Shown piece by piece: positions 52,597 through 60,038 of a stretch of DNA of 64,000 nucleotides. The stretch is from Methylobacterium aerolatum. GTDB lineage: Bacteria; Pseudomonadota; Alphaproteobacteria; Rhizobiales; Beijerinckiaceae. Location: assembly GCF_022179085.1 (NCBI RefSeq), contig NZ_BPQE01000002.1, positions 222,816 to 286,815 on the forward strand, read 5' to 3'. Below the pieces are notes generated by a model, which saw nothing but the letters and a program-made list of their open reading frames with translations, did not search any database and was not told the origin of the DNA. A program made the translations under genes and the position numbers. Numbering within the stretch: position 1 is the first letter of the stretch; the number at the start of each line of letters is the position of its first letter.

Positions 52597-54874
52597 AGGA
52601 CACCTTCTTGCGTGTGGTGCTACGCGGCGGTTGCTGCGACGGCGGCTGCGACGGGACCGGGGCCTGCTCCGTGGGAGCGATGGGCTTTTGCGGTTCGGAG
52701 GGTGTCTTGGGACGCGCCTTGTTGCGCGGCGTCCGCGGCTTCGGCCCGGGCTTGGCCTGCAACTCGCTCCGGTAGGTCTCGACGAGGCTTTCGTCGGCGA
52801 CCGCGCGGCGGTTGTCCTCCGCGTCGTGGACGGCGTCGTGAACGTCGGGTTCCGTCAGTTCGAGCGGAGCGTCGCTTTCCTGCTTGTCCACCCGGCGGCG
52901 GGCCATCAGGTCGATGACCTCCCGCCCCAACCCGAGGAACTGGGCGACCTTGGTCAGCTTGCGGCGGCCCCTGCGGGCCTTGATCATCGCCTTGCCGAGC
53001 TCGAAAAGCTCCGCCTTGGCCATCAGCAGCGCGCCCATCCGGATGCGCCCCTTGGGGCTCGCGTCCGTGGCGCGCCGCCTGATCACCCTGTGCTGGTGGA
53101 GTGTGAGGCCCTCTGCATAGTCCGGCCGGGTGCACGGCACGCGGAGCGTGAACCCCTTGTCGTGGTCGACGAGGGTGACGTGGCCGAGCTCCTGCGGGTC
53201 GTACCGGACCTCGACGCGGGGATCCTTCTCGAATCCTGCCCGGTACCGTGCGAGCTCGGGGCTGTTGTAGCGCAGCCCGAACAGACGCAGGCCCCTGCGC
53301 TCGGCCTTGCGCTGCTCGTAGGCACCGACCAACTCGATGAGGTCGTCATGGGCCCTCACACGCCGCGGGGGGCGAAGCTCGGCGGAGGCGCACCAGCGGT
53401 CGATCCGGCGCTCGCCGGATTGCGGGTCCACTTCCTGGTTGTAGACGTCGACGATGGCCTTCGTGACGAACAGGCGCAGTTGGGCGAGCGAGATGACGGC
53501 GTCGTCGTCGGGCTTGTAGTCCCGGCCCGGGTCGTCGCCGTAGCGCAGGACCTTGCCGGGGAACATGTCCAGGAAGCATTCCTGGACCGTGCCCCAGAAC
53601 CGCTCGATCCGGCCCTTCTTCCAGGACTGCGACGGCGGGACGTAATCGACGTGGCATCCGAGCGCCGAGCCCGTGTGCACGAACGAGGCCGAGTGGAAGA
53701 CCTGGTCGTTGTCGACGAAGAAGTGGAACGGCACCCCGTTCACGGGGTAGGCGTTGCGCACGCGGGGCTGGCCGTCCTCGTCGGTGCCGAGCGCCGCCGT
53801 ATCCTTGTAACCGATGACGTGCTTCAGGCAGCGCGCCGCCGACACGTAGGACGGCGGGTCGAAGCCGATGTCCCAGCCGGCGACGCAGCCCGAGTAACAG
53901 TCGACGGCCGCCATGAGGAAGGGCGTGCCCAACGGCATGTCGTGCTCCTCGTCGACCACGAACAGGCGCAGGTACTTGAAGTCCGCCTCGACCCGTTCGA
54001 AGGCGAAATTCACCTGCGGACCCGCCCCCACCGGGGAGATCTCCTGCCGCGCCGCGTCCGGGCCCCGGCGCCTATCGGTCCGGATCACGCGCGAGACCCG
54101 CTTGCACTCGGCGCGGAACGCCTTAAGCGAGGGAAACGGCGAGCGCTTCGCCGGGTCCTTGTTCGTCGCCATCTCGGCCACCACGGCGCTGGCCTTGTCG
54201 GGCCCGCCGAGGGCCTTGATGATGTTCGAGACGCACGCCTTGTGGGCGGTCGTGGCGTTGGGCCGGTGCCGACGGAGGTAGTCGCTCTCGATGGCCTCCC
54301 GCATCGCCTTGATCTGGTACGGCTCGAACCTGCGGTCGCGGTTGCCGCGCTTGGCGGCGTTCGAGCACAGCGCGCGCGGGTCCCTGCCGGCCCGGGTCCA
54401 ATTCCGCCACCACCGGTAGACGGAGCTCCAGTCGTGCGGCCCGGTGTCGTCGCGTTCGGCCGCGATGCGGTCGCAGACCGGCTGCAACGAAACGTCCGAG
54501 CGCGAAAAGTCCCGGCCCAGGTCGTCGAGCGCGCGGCAGTAGCGGAGGCGCCGGACGATCTCGCGGCGCTCGACCCTCGTGAAGGCCCGAAGGGACCGTC
54601 TCAGGTTCTGCCTGACGCCGATGGGCAGGCCGAACTCGGTCTTGGAGACGAAGGTGAGCTTGCCGGCCTCGTGCCACGCCTTGATGTCTGCGGACGCGAT
54701 GGGGTGCTCGACCTGGGGGACGTCGACCTCGCTGAAGACGTAGCCCAGCGGCTTGCGGCAGCGGCTCTCGACGACGAGGAGCTTGCCGTGGAGCTCGATG
54801 GCGTCGCCCGTGCGCAGGTAGACGTCGTCGTGGTAGCGCGGGACTTCCGCGGCGACCGGTGCGAGCAGGTCCAT
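52589..54874 (-). CDS. tniA: TniA/TnsB-family DDE transposase
   Basis: The 761-residue transposase has an N-terminal helical DNA-binding region and an RNase H-like core with the DDE residues in VEADFKYL, FFVDNDQVF and WKKGRIERFWGT. A Mu-type C-terminal domain follows and the tail is Pro/Lys-rich (TPSEPQKPIAPTEQAPVP). It cuts and joins the 3' ends of the element. ATG 54874 lies eight bases after GGAGG and two bases after the tnsA stop. Confidence 0.94.
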   Translation of the reverse strand: MDLLAPVAAEVPRYHDDVYLRTGDAIELHGKLLVVESRCRKPLGYVFSEVDVPQVEHPIASADIKAWHEAGKLTFVSKTEFGLPIGVRQNLRRSLRAFTRVERREIVRRLRYCRALDDLGRDFSRSDVSLQPVCDRIAAERDDTGPHDWSSVYRWWRNWTRAGRDPRALCSNAAKRGNRDRRFEPYQIKAMREAIESDYLRRHRPNATTAHKACVSNIIKALGGPDKASAVVAEMATNKDPAKRSPFPSLKAFRAECKRVSRVIRTDRRRGPDAARQEISPVGAGPQVNFAFERVEADFKYLRLFVVDEEHDMPLGTPFLMAAVDCYSGCVAGWDIGFDPPSYVSAARCLKHVIGYKDTAALGTDEDGQPRVRNAYPVNGVPFHFFVDNDQVFHSASFVHTGSALGCHVDYVPPSQSWKKGRIERFWGTVQECFLDMFPGKVLRYGDDPGRDYKPDDDAVISLAQLRLFVTKAIVDVYNQEVDPQSGERRIDRWCASAELRPPRRVRAHDDLIELVGAYEQRKAERRGLRLFGLRYNSPELARYRAGFEKDPRVEVRYDPQELGHVTLVDHDKGFTLRVPCTRPDYAEGLTLHQHRVIRRRATDASPKGRIRMGALLMAKAELFELGKAMIKARRGRRKLTKVAQFLGLGREVIDLMARRRVDKQESDAPLELTEPDVHDAVHDAEDNRRAVADESLVETYRSELQAKPGPKPRTPRNKARPKTPSEPQKPIAPTEQAPVPSQPPSQQPPRSTTRKKVSYD

Positions 54875-54876
54875 GG

Positions 54877-55551
54877 TCACGCCCTCCCCGCGAGGCAGGT
54901 GTCGCCGTCGAACAGGCGCGAGGGCCGGAACGAGAGCTCCCCGCGCGCGACCAGGTTGAGGGCCGCCGCGTAGGCCCGGGGGTATGGGAGCACGCCCGAT
55001 GCGACCATGTCGTTAAGGGTCAGGCTTACCCCTTGGTCGACGGCGCCCCGGACGAGTTCGAGGTCGTGGTCCGACACCAGCCCCTCGCCGGCCTGGGCGA
55101 GCACGAGCCGGGCGTTCGTCTGCCTCGGCTCGGCCCGCAGGCTCTTCTCGGTGAAGACCAGGAAGCGACGGCCCTCCTCGCGGCATTCCCGGGAGATGCG
55201 GCCGTACTTCAAGCGCTGCTGCGCCAGGTCGACGCTCGACAGCACCTCGACGTCGACCCGGCGCTCGGTCTTTGTCGGGCGGTCGGCCAGCGTGAGCTCG
55301 TAGCGGGGGCGGTACTCCTCCCACTGGCGTCCGTTCCACCACTGGATCGGACGGGCATGCTGCCTGATGTCCACCACGTCCGGATGCACGGCCGCCAGGA
55401 CGAGGAAGTCGAAGGCCAGCATGCCGCGATAGGCGATGGGGTCCCTGGCCCGCCAGTATTGGAACCACCCGTGATGGGCGAGGCGGCTGTTGCTGTCGTT
55501 TGGGCGCTCGTTCGTTCGCACCACGAGCGGCGCGCAGGTGACGGTGGCCAT
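54877..55551 (-). CDS. tnsA: TnsA-like endonuclease
   Basis: The 224-residue protein contains VDIRQHARPIQWWNG, YRPRYELTL and RRVDVEVLSSVDL, followed by KYGRISRECREEGRRFLVFTE, the layout of TnsA N-terminal nuclease domains (V-DIREQ, then the D and V-E/K residues). A winged-helix-like C-terminus follows (LNDMVASGVLPYPRAYAAAL). TnsA cuts the 5' ends so that transposition is cut-and-paste. Similarity is moderate, so the call is by motif plus position beside tniA. GGGAGG supports ATG 55551. Confidence 0.78.
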   Translation of the reverse strand: MATVTCAPLVVRTNERPNDSNSRLAHHGWFQYWRARDPIAYRGMLAFDFLVLAAVHPDVVDIRQHARPIQWWNGRQWEEYRPRYELTLADRPTKTERRVDVEVLSSVDLAQQRLKYGRISRECREEGRRFLVFTEKSLRAEPRQTNARLVLAQAGEGLVSDHDLELVRGAVDQGVSLTLNDMVASGVLPYPRAYAAALNLVARGELSFRPSRLFDGDTCLAGRA

Positions 55552-56191
55552 GGTCGGCCTCCCACGGTCGCGCCCGTCGGCACTCGGCACGTCGGGCGGG
55601 GGACACGGATGGGCGGGCCGGCGACGCGCGGACCGTGCGTCTGACCGGCGGGACCGAACGGGGCTGCCAGGGTCGCGGGGATGGCGATGCCGGCGGCGCG
55701 TTCGGCACCGGCTATCGCGAGACGGTTCTTCGTCATGGCGGGATATCCTTGCGGGGTGGAAGGCACGGCTCCGCCGAACGCTGCAAACGGCAGCGGTGAA
55801 GGAGACGGAGCGGGATCGGGGCGAGCGAGGTCGCGGGCCGGACCGGATGCCGGTCAGGCTATGGGACGGTTCGCTATCGGGGGACGCAGGTCATTCCGAG
55901 CTCCACGGATGCCGCCCGGGCGCGCGGCCTGGGCACGATGCGTTCGTGGCTCGGGTGATCATGTCGGCCGGCGATGCCGGCCCTCGGTCTGGGGAGACCG
56001 GGACGGCTAGCCGGGGCGACGGTCCGCCCGCACCGCGTCGCGCGCGGTTATGGCTATGCGTATGCTCGTCATGATGATGCAGCTGACCACGATGCCCGGC
56101 GCCCCGCAAGCCAAGCTTGGCGGGATGGCTTCCGGGAGCTGAACGGAAAGCGGAGAGATCGATGCACCCGCGGCCGGTGCGGCGCCGGCGT
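55552..56191. other. 640-bp gap between tnsA and the AAA+/M41 gene
   Basis: No convincing gene is seen. A minus-strand frame from ATG 55736 (MTKNRLAIAGAERAAG), behind AAGGA, runs into tnsA in another frame and could encode a leader peptide, but this is weak. Two short hairpins at about 55973-56000 (GCCGGCGATGCCGGC and GGTCTGGGGAGACC) may end transcription from the protease gene. The transposition promoter should lie here. Confidence 0.4.
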
Positions 56192-58204
56192 TCACGTGTC
56201 GCGAGGCGCCACGAGGTCGGACGCGCCGCGGACGGTCATGGCGGCGATGATCTGCCGGACCTCCTCCCCGGCCATGACCCGCTGCGTCGCGAGCCTCCGG
56301 GCGACCGCATCGATGACGACCGCATGCTCGGCGACAAGGGCGTCGGCGCGCTTCTGCAACGCCGTCAGGTCGGCCTCGACCCGATGCCTGAAATTGGGGT
56401 CGAGCCGGACCATCTGCATCGCCTCGTCCTCGGACCCGAGCCACGCCAGGCTCCCGCCGAGACCGTAACTGGCATGGGCCGCTGCGACGAGCCGGGTCGC
56501 GGTGGCGAGGTCCGAGCCTTGCTGCCCGGCCGCCCCGCTGTGGACGCTGCCCCAGAGGGCGTCGGCGGCCCGTCCGGCGAGAAGGGTCGTCACGTAGTCG
56601 TCCAGATCGCGACGGGTGACGCTGGAGCGGACGCGGACCCGGCTTCGCGTGACCCCGGCATACGGTCCGGTCGGCACGGTCGAGACGGCCTGGACCTCGA
56701 TGCTTCCGACCATGTGCCCGACCACGCAATGCCCGGCCTCGTGCCGCGCCACGGCCAGGACCTCCTCGTAGTCGCGGGTCTCGGCGGGGGCCACCTGCGC
56801 GACGAGGTCGGCAAGGGCCATGGGCCGTCGCGCGGCCCTGGCCGAGACGCGGGCCCGCTTCGCCCAGCCCGCGACCTCCGCGCCGGTCGCACCGGCGCCG
56901 ATGGCGGCGACAGGCCCGAGGTCGACGTTCCTCAGGTCGTCCCCGAGGTGATGGCGCAAGATGCCGGCGATGGCCGGAATATCAGGACGTTCGATGCGGA
57001 TCACCCGGTTCAATCGGCCGGGCCGGACCAGCGCCTCGTCCAACCTCTCCGGAAAGTTGGTGGTCCCGATGACGATGAGGGACGAGCTCGCCCCGGATAC
57101 CGCGGAGTCGAGGGCCGTCAGGATGTGCGAGACGATGGGCACCCAGTAGTCCCGGTGCCGGCTGTCGACGGTCGCCCTGTTCGGGAGGGCGTCGATCTCG
57201 TCGAGCAGCAGGACGGCGGGACCAGAGGCGACGGCGTGGCAGAACACCATGTCGACCTGCTTGACGATCTCGTTCAGGTACCCGCCGGTCGATGCGAACC
57301 ATGCCGAGACGCTGGTCGCATGCAACGGCACGCCGAGGGACTTAGCCAGACTCCGGGCAAAGGACGTCTTCCCTACACCGGCCTCCCCTGCCAGCACGAT
57401 GTGGCGCTCCTCCACCGAGCTCATGTGGCGCGTACCGGCGCGTACCTCGGCCATCGCCGACACGAGGCCCTGGCTCCAGCGCATGACCTCGTCGCCGTAA
57501 CCGTGGCAATCCTTCAGGAACGGGACGTCGTCGAGGCCTTGGGGCGGACTGGAGAGGGCGCGCGATGCGTTCTCGATGCGCCTCACGCAGGCCCGGCCGG
57601 AACTGCCCCGGCGAATGCAGCCCGCGACCGTGGCGAACGGCAGCCCGGCCGCGATGCCGGGCTTGATCGGGCCGGGCCGCGAGCCGGTCGCGAGCCGGAT
57701 GGTGGACCGGAGCGCCCGCGGGCTCGGCGACCCCAGGTCAACCCTGATGTCGGCCAGGGCCATCAGGTTCGACGGTAGGTAACGCTCGGGCGCGTTGCTG
57801 ATCCCGCCGACGTTCTGGCCGGCACCGAGGGCCTCGGCGACGGCGGCGCAACCAACATCGGGTCGATCCTGAGTACGCGACTCGCCGCTGCGCTTCAGGA
57901 AATCGCCCCAAACCCCCACCCTGTTCAATGCGCGGGCGACGGGGTCGACCCAGTCCGGGCCGGGAACGCCGATGACGACGGCGAGGCCGGCGGCCTTGGA
58001 GATGCGCTTGAGGTCGGCGGGACGCATGGCGTCTTGGAGCATCGCCATCGCCAGCAGGGTGGTGACGCGGGAATTGGCGGCGGTTGCCATCATCTCCGAG
58101 GCGTTCGGCTCGGCCAGAAAGGCGTCGAAGGGGTCGGCATCGGCCGGGATGGAAGCGGCGGCGAGGCGCCGGGGCAGTTGGGGCTTGTCGGCGGACTTGG
58201 TCAT
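56192..58204 (-). CDS. Soluble AAA+ ATPase with M41 (FtsH-like) zinc metalloprotease domain
   Basis: The 670-residue protein has an N-terminal region of about 250 residues of no recognised family, then an AAA+ module (Walker A GEAGVGKT at 273-280, Walker B VLLLDEID at 331-338, RPGRLNR at 394-400) and an M41 peptidase domain with HEAGH at 488-492 and a likely third zinc ligand in SDLATATRL. FtsH normally has two N-terminal membrane helices; none are seen here. It probably unfolds and degrades protein in the cytoplasm. Start ATG 58204 follows GGAGG inside a hairpin. Confidence 0.9.
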   Translation of the reverse strand: MTKSADKPQLPRRLAAASIPADADPFDAFLAEPNASEMMATAANSRVTTLLAMAMLQDAMRPADLKRISKAAGLAVVIGVPGPDWVDPVARALNRVGVWGDFLKRSGESRTQDRPDVGCAAVAEALGAGQNVGGISNAPERYLPSNLMALADIRVDLGSPSPRALRSTIRLATGSRPGPIKPGIAAGLPFATVAGCIRRGSSGRACVRRIENASRALSSPPQGLDDVPFLKDCHGYGDEVMRWSQGLVSAMAEVRAGTRHMSSVEERHIVLAGEAGVGKTSFARSLAKSLGVPLHATSVSAWFASTGGYLNEIVKQVDMVFCHAVASGPAVLLLDEIDALPNRATVDSRHRDYWVPIVSHILTALDSAVSGASSSLIVIGTTNFPERLDEALVRPGRLNRVIRIERPDIPAIAGILRHHLGDDLRNVDLGPVAAIGAGATGAEVAGWAKRARVSARAARRPMALADLVAQVAPAETRDYEEVLAVARHEAGHCVVGHMVGSIEVQAVSTVPTGPYAGVTRSRVRVRSSVTRRDLDDYVTTLLAGRAADALWGSVHSGAAGQQGSDLATATRLVAAAHASYGLGGSLAWLGSEDEAMQMVRLDPNFRHRVEADLTALQKRADALVAEHAVVIDAVARRLATQRVMAGEEVRQIIAAMTVRGASDLVAPRDT

Positions 58205-58207
58205 GAT

Positions 58208-58227
58208 CTGCCTCCGATGCGAGGCAG
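58208..58227 (-). promoter_or_regulatory. Shine-Dalgarno-sequestering hairpin before AAA+/M41 gene
   Basis: In the minus strand CTGCCTC pairs with GAGGCAG around the loop GCATCG, 3 bases upstream of ATG 58204. The GGAGG ribosome site lies in the 3' arm and would be hidden when the stem forms. A near-identical hairpin lies before the small gene at 58633. Confidence 0.7.
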
Positions 58228-58250
58228 CCGCACGCACTCGGGCGCGCCGG

Positions 58251-58337
58251 TCAGGCCTCGCTGGATGATCGGGAAAGGGTGCGGACGCGGTCGGCCGGTT
58301 TCCGGCCGGTCGGCACCGGTATGAGGCGCAGGCGCAT
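58251..58337 (-). CDS. Putative leader peptide, 28 residues (copy 2)
   Basis: ATG 58337 has an excellent AAGGAG eight bases upstream and the frame encodes MRLRLIPVPTGRKPADRVRT and then LSRSSSEA before TGA. It lies between the 89-residue gene and the AAA+/M41 gene. Its stop is 23 bases before the hairpin that hides the next ribosome site. Like copy 1 it ends Glu-Ala-stop in an 18-base identical block. A translation-coupling role is inferred. Confidence 0.55.
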   Translation of the reverse strand: MRLRLIPVPTGRKPADRVRTLSRSSSEA

Positions 58338-58363
58338 GGTCACGCTCCTTGGTGGTTGGCCGT

Positions 58364-58633
58364 TCAGGGCTCGATGCTCTCGTCGAACGGGTCTGCCGTC
58401 GTGCGCTGGGCCCAGGCCGTGACGCGGACGTCGCCCGGGCGCGGCCCGGCCGGCTCGGCGAGGGCGGCGGCACGGCGTTCCGCCTCAGCCATCGCGGAGG
58501 CGCCGAGGGTCACGAGCAAGGCGGAAACGCAACGGGACACGGCGGCCTCGCCGCAGGTCTCCCGGAGCGAGCTCAGCCTGCGGAAGACCTCGCCGATCTG
58601 GCGGTCGGGGTCGTGGGGGTGGTCGAGGGGCAT
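58364..58633 (-). CDS. Small hypothetical protein upstream of AAA+/M41 protease
   Basis: The 89-residue protein is mainly helical and soluble (IGEVFRRLSSLRETCGEAAV, MAEAERRAAALAEPAG) with a polar acidic C-terminus (DPFDESIEP). GGAGG precedes ATG 58633 inside a hairpin. It lies in one transcription unit with the AAA+/M41 gene and may be an adaptor or substrate of it. No family is recognised. Confidence 0.65.
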   Translation of the reverse strand: MPLDHPHDPDRQIGEVFRRLSSLRETCGEAAVSRCVSALLVTLGASAMAEAERRAAALAEPAGPRPGDVRVTAWAQRTTADPFDESIEP

Positions 58634-58655
58634 GCTGCCTCCGATACGAGGCAGC
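58634..58655 (-). promoter_or_regulatory. Shine-Dalgarno-sequestering hairpin before 89-residue gene
   Basis: GCTGCCTC and GAGGCAGC form a perfect 8-bp stem around GTATCG, directly before ATG 58633 on the minus strand. GGAGG lies in the 3' arm. The stem matches the one at 58208 with one changed loop base. Confidence 0.72.
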
Positions 58656-58675
58656 CGGGCGCGTCCGCGCGCCGG

Positions 58676-58792
58676 TCAGGCCTCGTTGCTGAATGCGTGG
58701 GAAAAGACGACGTCGAGGCCGGATACGGCGCAGGTCACGCGCACGCCCGGCCGAGCAACGGCTTTTCGTATGAGGCGTGCGGAACGGGACAT
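58676..58792 (-). CDS. Putative leader peptide, 38 residues (copy 1)
   Basis: ATG 58792 opens a frame encoding MSRSARLIRKAVARPGVRVT and then a hydrophobic stretch CAVSGLDVVFSHAFSNEA. It stops 20 bases before the hairpin at 58655. The end of the frame and the following bases GAGGCCTGACCGGCGCGC are identical to those of copy 2. The ribosome site is poor, so expression is uncertain. Confidence 0.5.
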   Translation of the reverse strand: MSRSARLIRKAVARPGVRVTCAVSGLDVVFSHAFSNEA

Positions 58793-59009
58793 CGTTCGAT
58801 TTACCCTATTCCTGATGTCCGGGAACGGCCGGGACGGCAGGTGTCGGCGTTATAGCGCCCGCCAATCCAAACAGCTCGGTTAAGTTGGGTCAACCAAGAT
58901 GCGAGGCTTTCGCGACGGAGAAGCTGTGAGCTGGGGATCCCGTGGATAACTTTCCCTGAGGCGCCGACACCGTGGGATGCAGCCGGGTCATGGCATGCCC
59001 AAGGCAGGA

Positions 59010-59951
59010 TTACCTCGGGAAGCGAAGGCGAGGCGCATAAAGCTGGCGCAAACTGTCATCGTTCATCGCAAGGAGACGACTTTTTTTCGCGACGAAATCA
59101 TACACCGACGAGGCACGCGTCGAAGACGTTCGCAGATTGATCGCTCGATATACGCCAGGACGTTCCGGCAGGGACATTACGATGACGTCACCGGTCTTGG
59201 TCGTCATCAAGCGGATCTTCTCCTCATAGAGAAGTTCTCGGATCGACAGAGTGGGGTGGTTGTACATGTTTGCGTAATCGGAAGAGCAGATGGCCAAAGT
59301 AGGCTCAAGATGCCTGAGGAATTTTTTTGTAGTGAATCCGTTGTCTGCACCGTGGTGCGCGAGGATCATCACGTCCGTCTCGCGACGAAGGGTGCGCAGT
59401 CGCCTGAGACGTGCGCCAATGTTTGAAGACTCGACGTCGCCTAAGCTTAGAACGTTAAAGTCACCGCGTCGAAAGTGCTTAACCGTCGAGTTATCGTTAT
59501 CGCATGACGGGCTCAGATGAACGGGATTATGGAGGGTATCCTCGAACGCGAGGTCCCTCACTCGTTGCAGGCCAGCGATATATTCGGGCGTGATCGCCCT
59601 CACCGTTGCGCCGCGGTTGGATAAACGCCTCTCATGTCGATAGGCCTCGATGATGTCGAGGCACGTTTCGCCATTCACGGTGTGAGGCGCGTAGCCAGGA
59701 CACTCGATCTTCGCCGGTTTGGCGAGGCTCAAGAGCGCTTCGAGCTCCGAGCCTGCGCAATGGTCGGCGTCCCAACTCGTCACGTGGAGGGTGCCGGCGT
59801 GGGTGACACCACAGATCTCCATTTCCGCGAGGAGGGTTCTTCGGTTGACCTCGTTCAGGCGGCCTTCGATGACGGTGAAGTGCCCATCGGCGAAGTAGGA
59901 GAACGAAGATCCCTTCGTGCCGAGCTGGTAAGCCCTAAAACGCGTCGTCAT
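59010..59951 (-). CDS. Metallo-beta-lactamase-fold protein with altered metal motif
   Basis: The 313-residue protein follows the ComEC/Rec2-type MBL layout: strand FTVIEGR, metal motif VTSWDADHC, and later VLSLGDVES and ILAHHGADNGF. The usual first His of the H-x-D-x-D-H motif is replaced by Ser. No membrane segments are present, so it is a soluble enzyme or a binding protein. It is the last gene of the cluster, 87 bases after the E2-E1-JAB gene. An upstream ATG at 60008 is possible. Local base composition is richer in AT than its neighbours. Confidence 0.85.
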   Translation of the reverse strand: MTTRFRAYQLGTKGSSFSYFADGHFTVIEGRLNEVNRRTLLAEMEICGVTHAGTLHVTSWDADHCAGSELEALLSLAKPAKIECPGYAPHTVNGETCLDIIEAYRHERRLSNRGATVRAITPEYIAGLQRVRDLAFEDTLHNPVHLSPSCDNDNSTVKHFRRGDFNVLSLGDVESSNIGARLRRLRTLRRETDVMILAHHGADNGFTTKKFLRHLEPTLAICSSDYANMYNHPTLSIRELLYEEKIRLMTTKTGDVIVMSLPERPGVYRAINLRTSSTRASSVYDFVAKKSRLLAMNDDSLRQLYAPRLRFPR

Positions 59952-60038
59952 ACAAAGCCCCGGGCGCCCGTCTCGATTTCGATGAAGCCATCCCGGCCTC
60001 AGAAGCATAGTTGATTTTTGCCGAAATACCGACGGACT

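Noticed and set aside
48494-56191. CRISPR-associated transposon (CAST)
   Set aside because: No Cas gene and no repeat-spacer array is present beside the Tn7-like genes within the window; the large TniQ fits protein-guided targeting.
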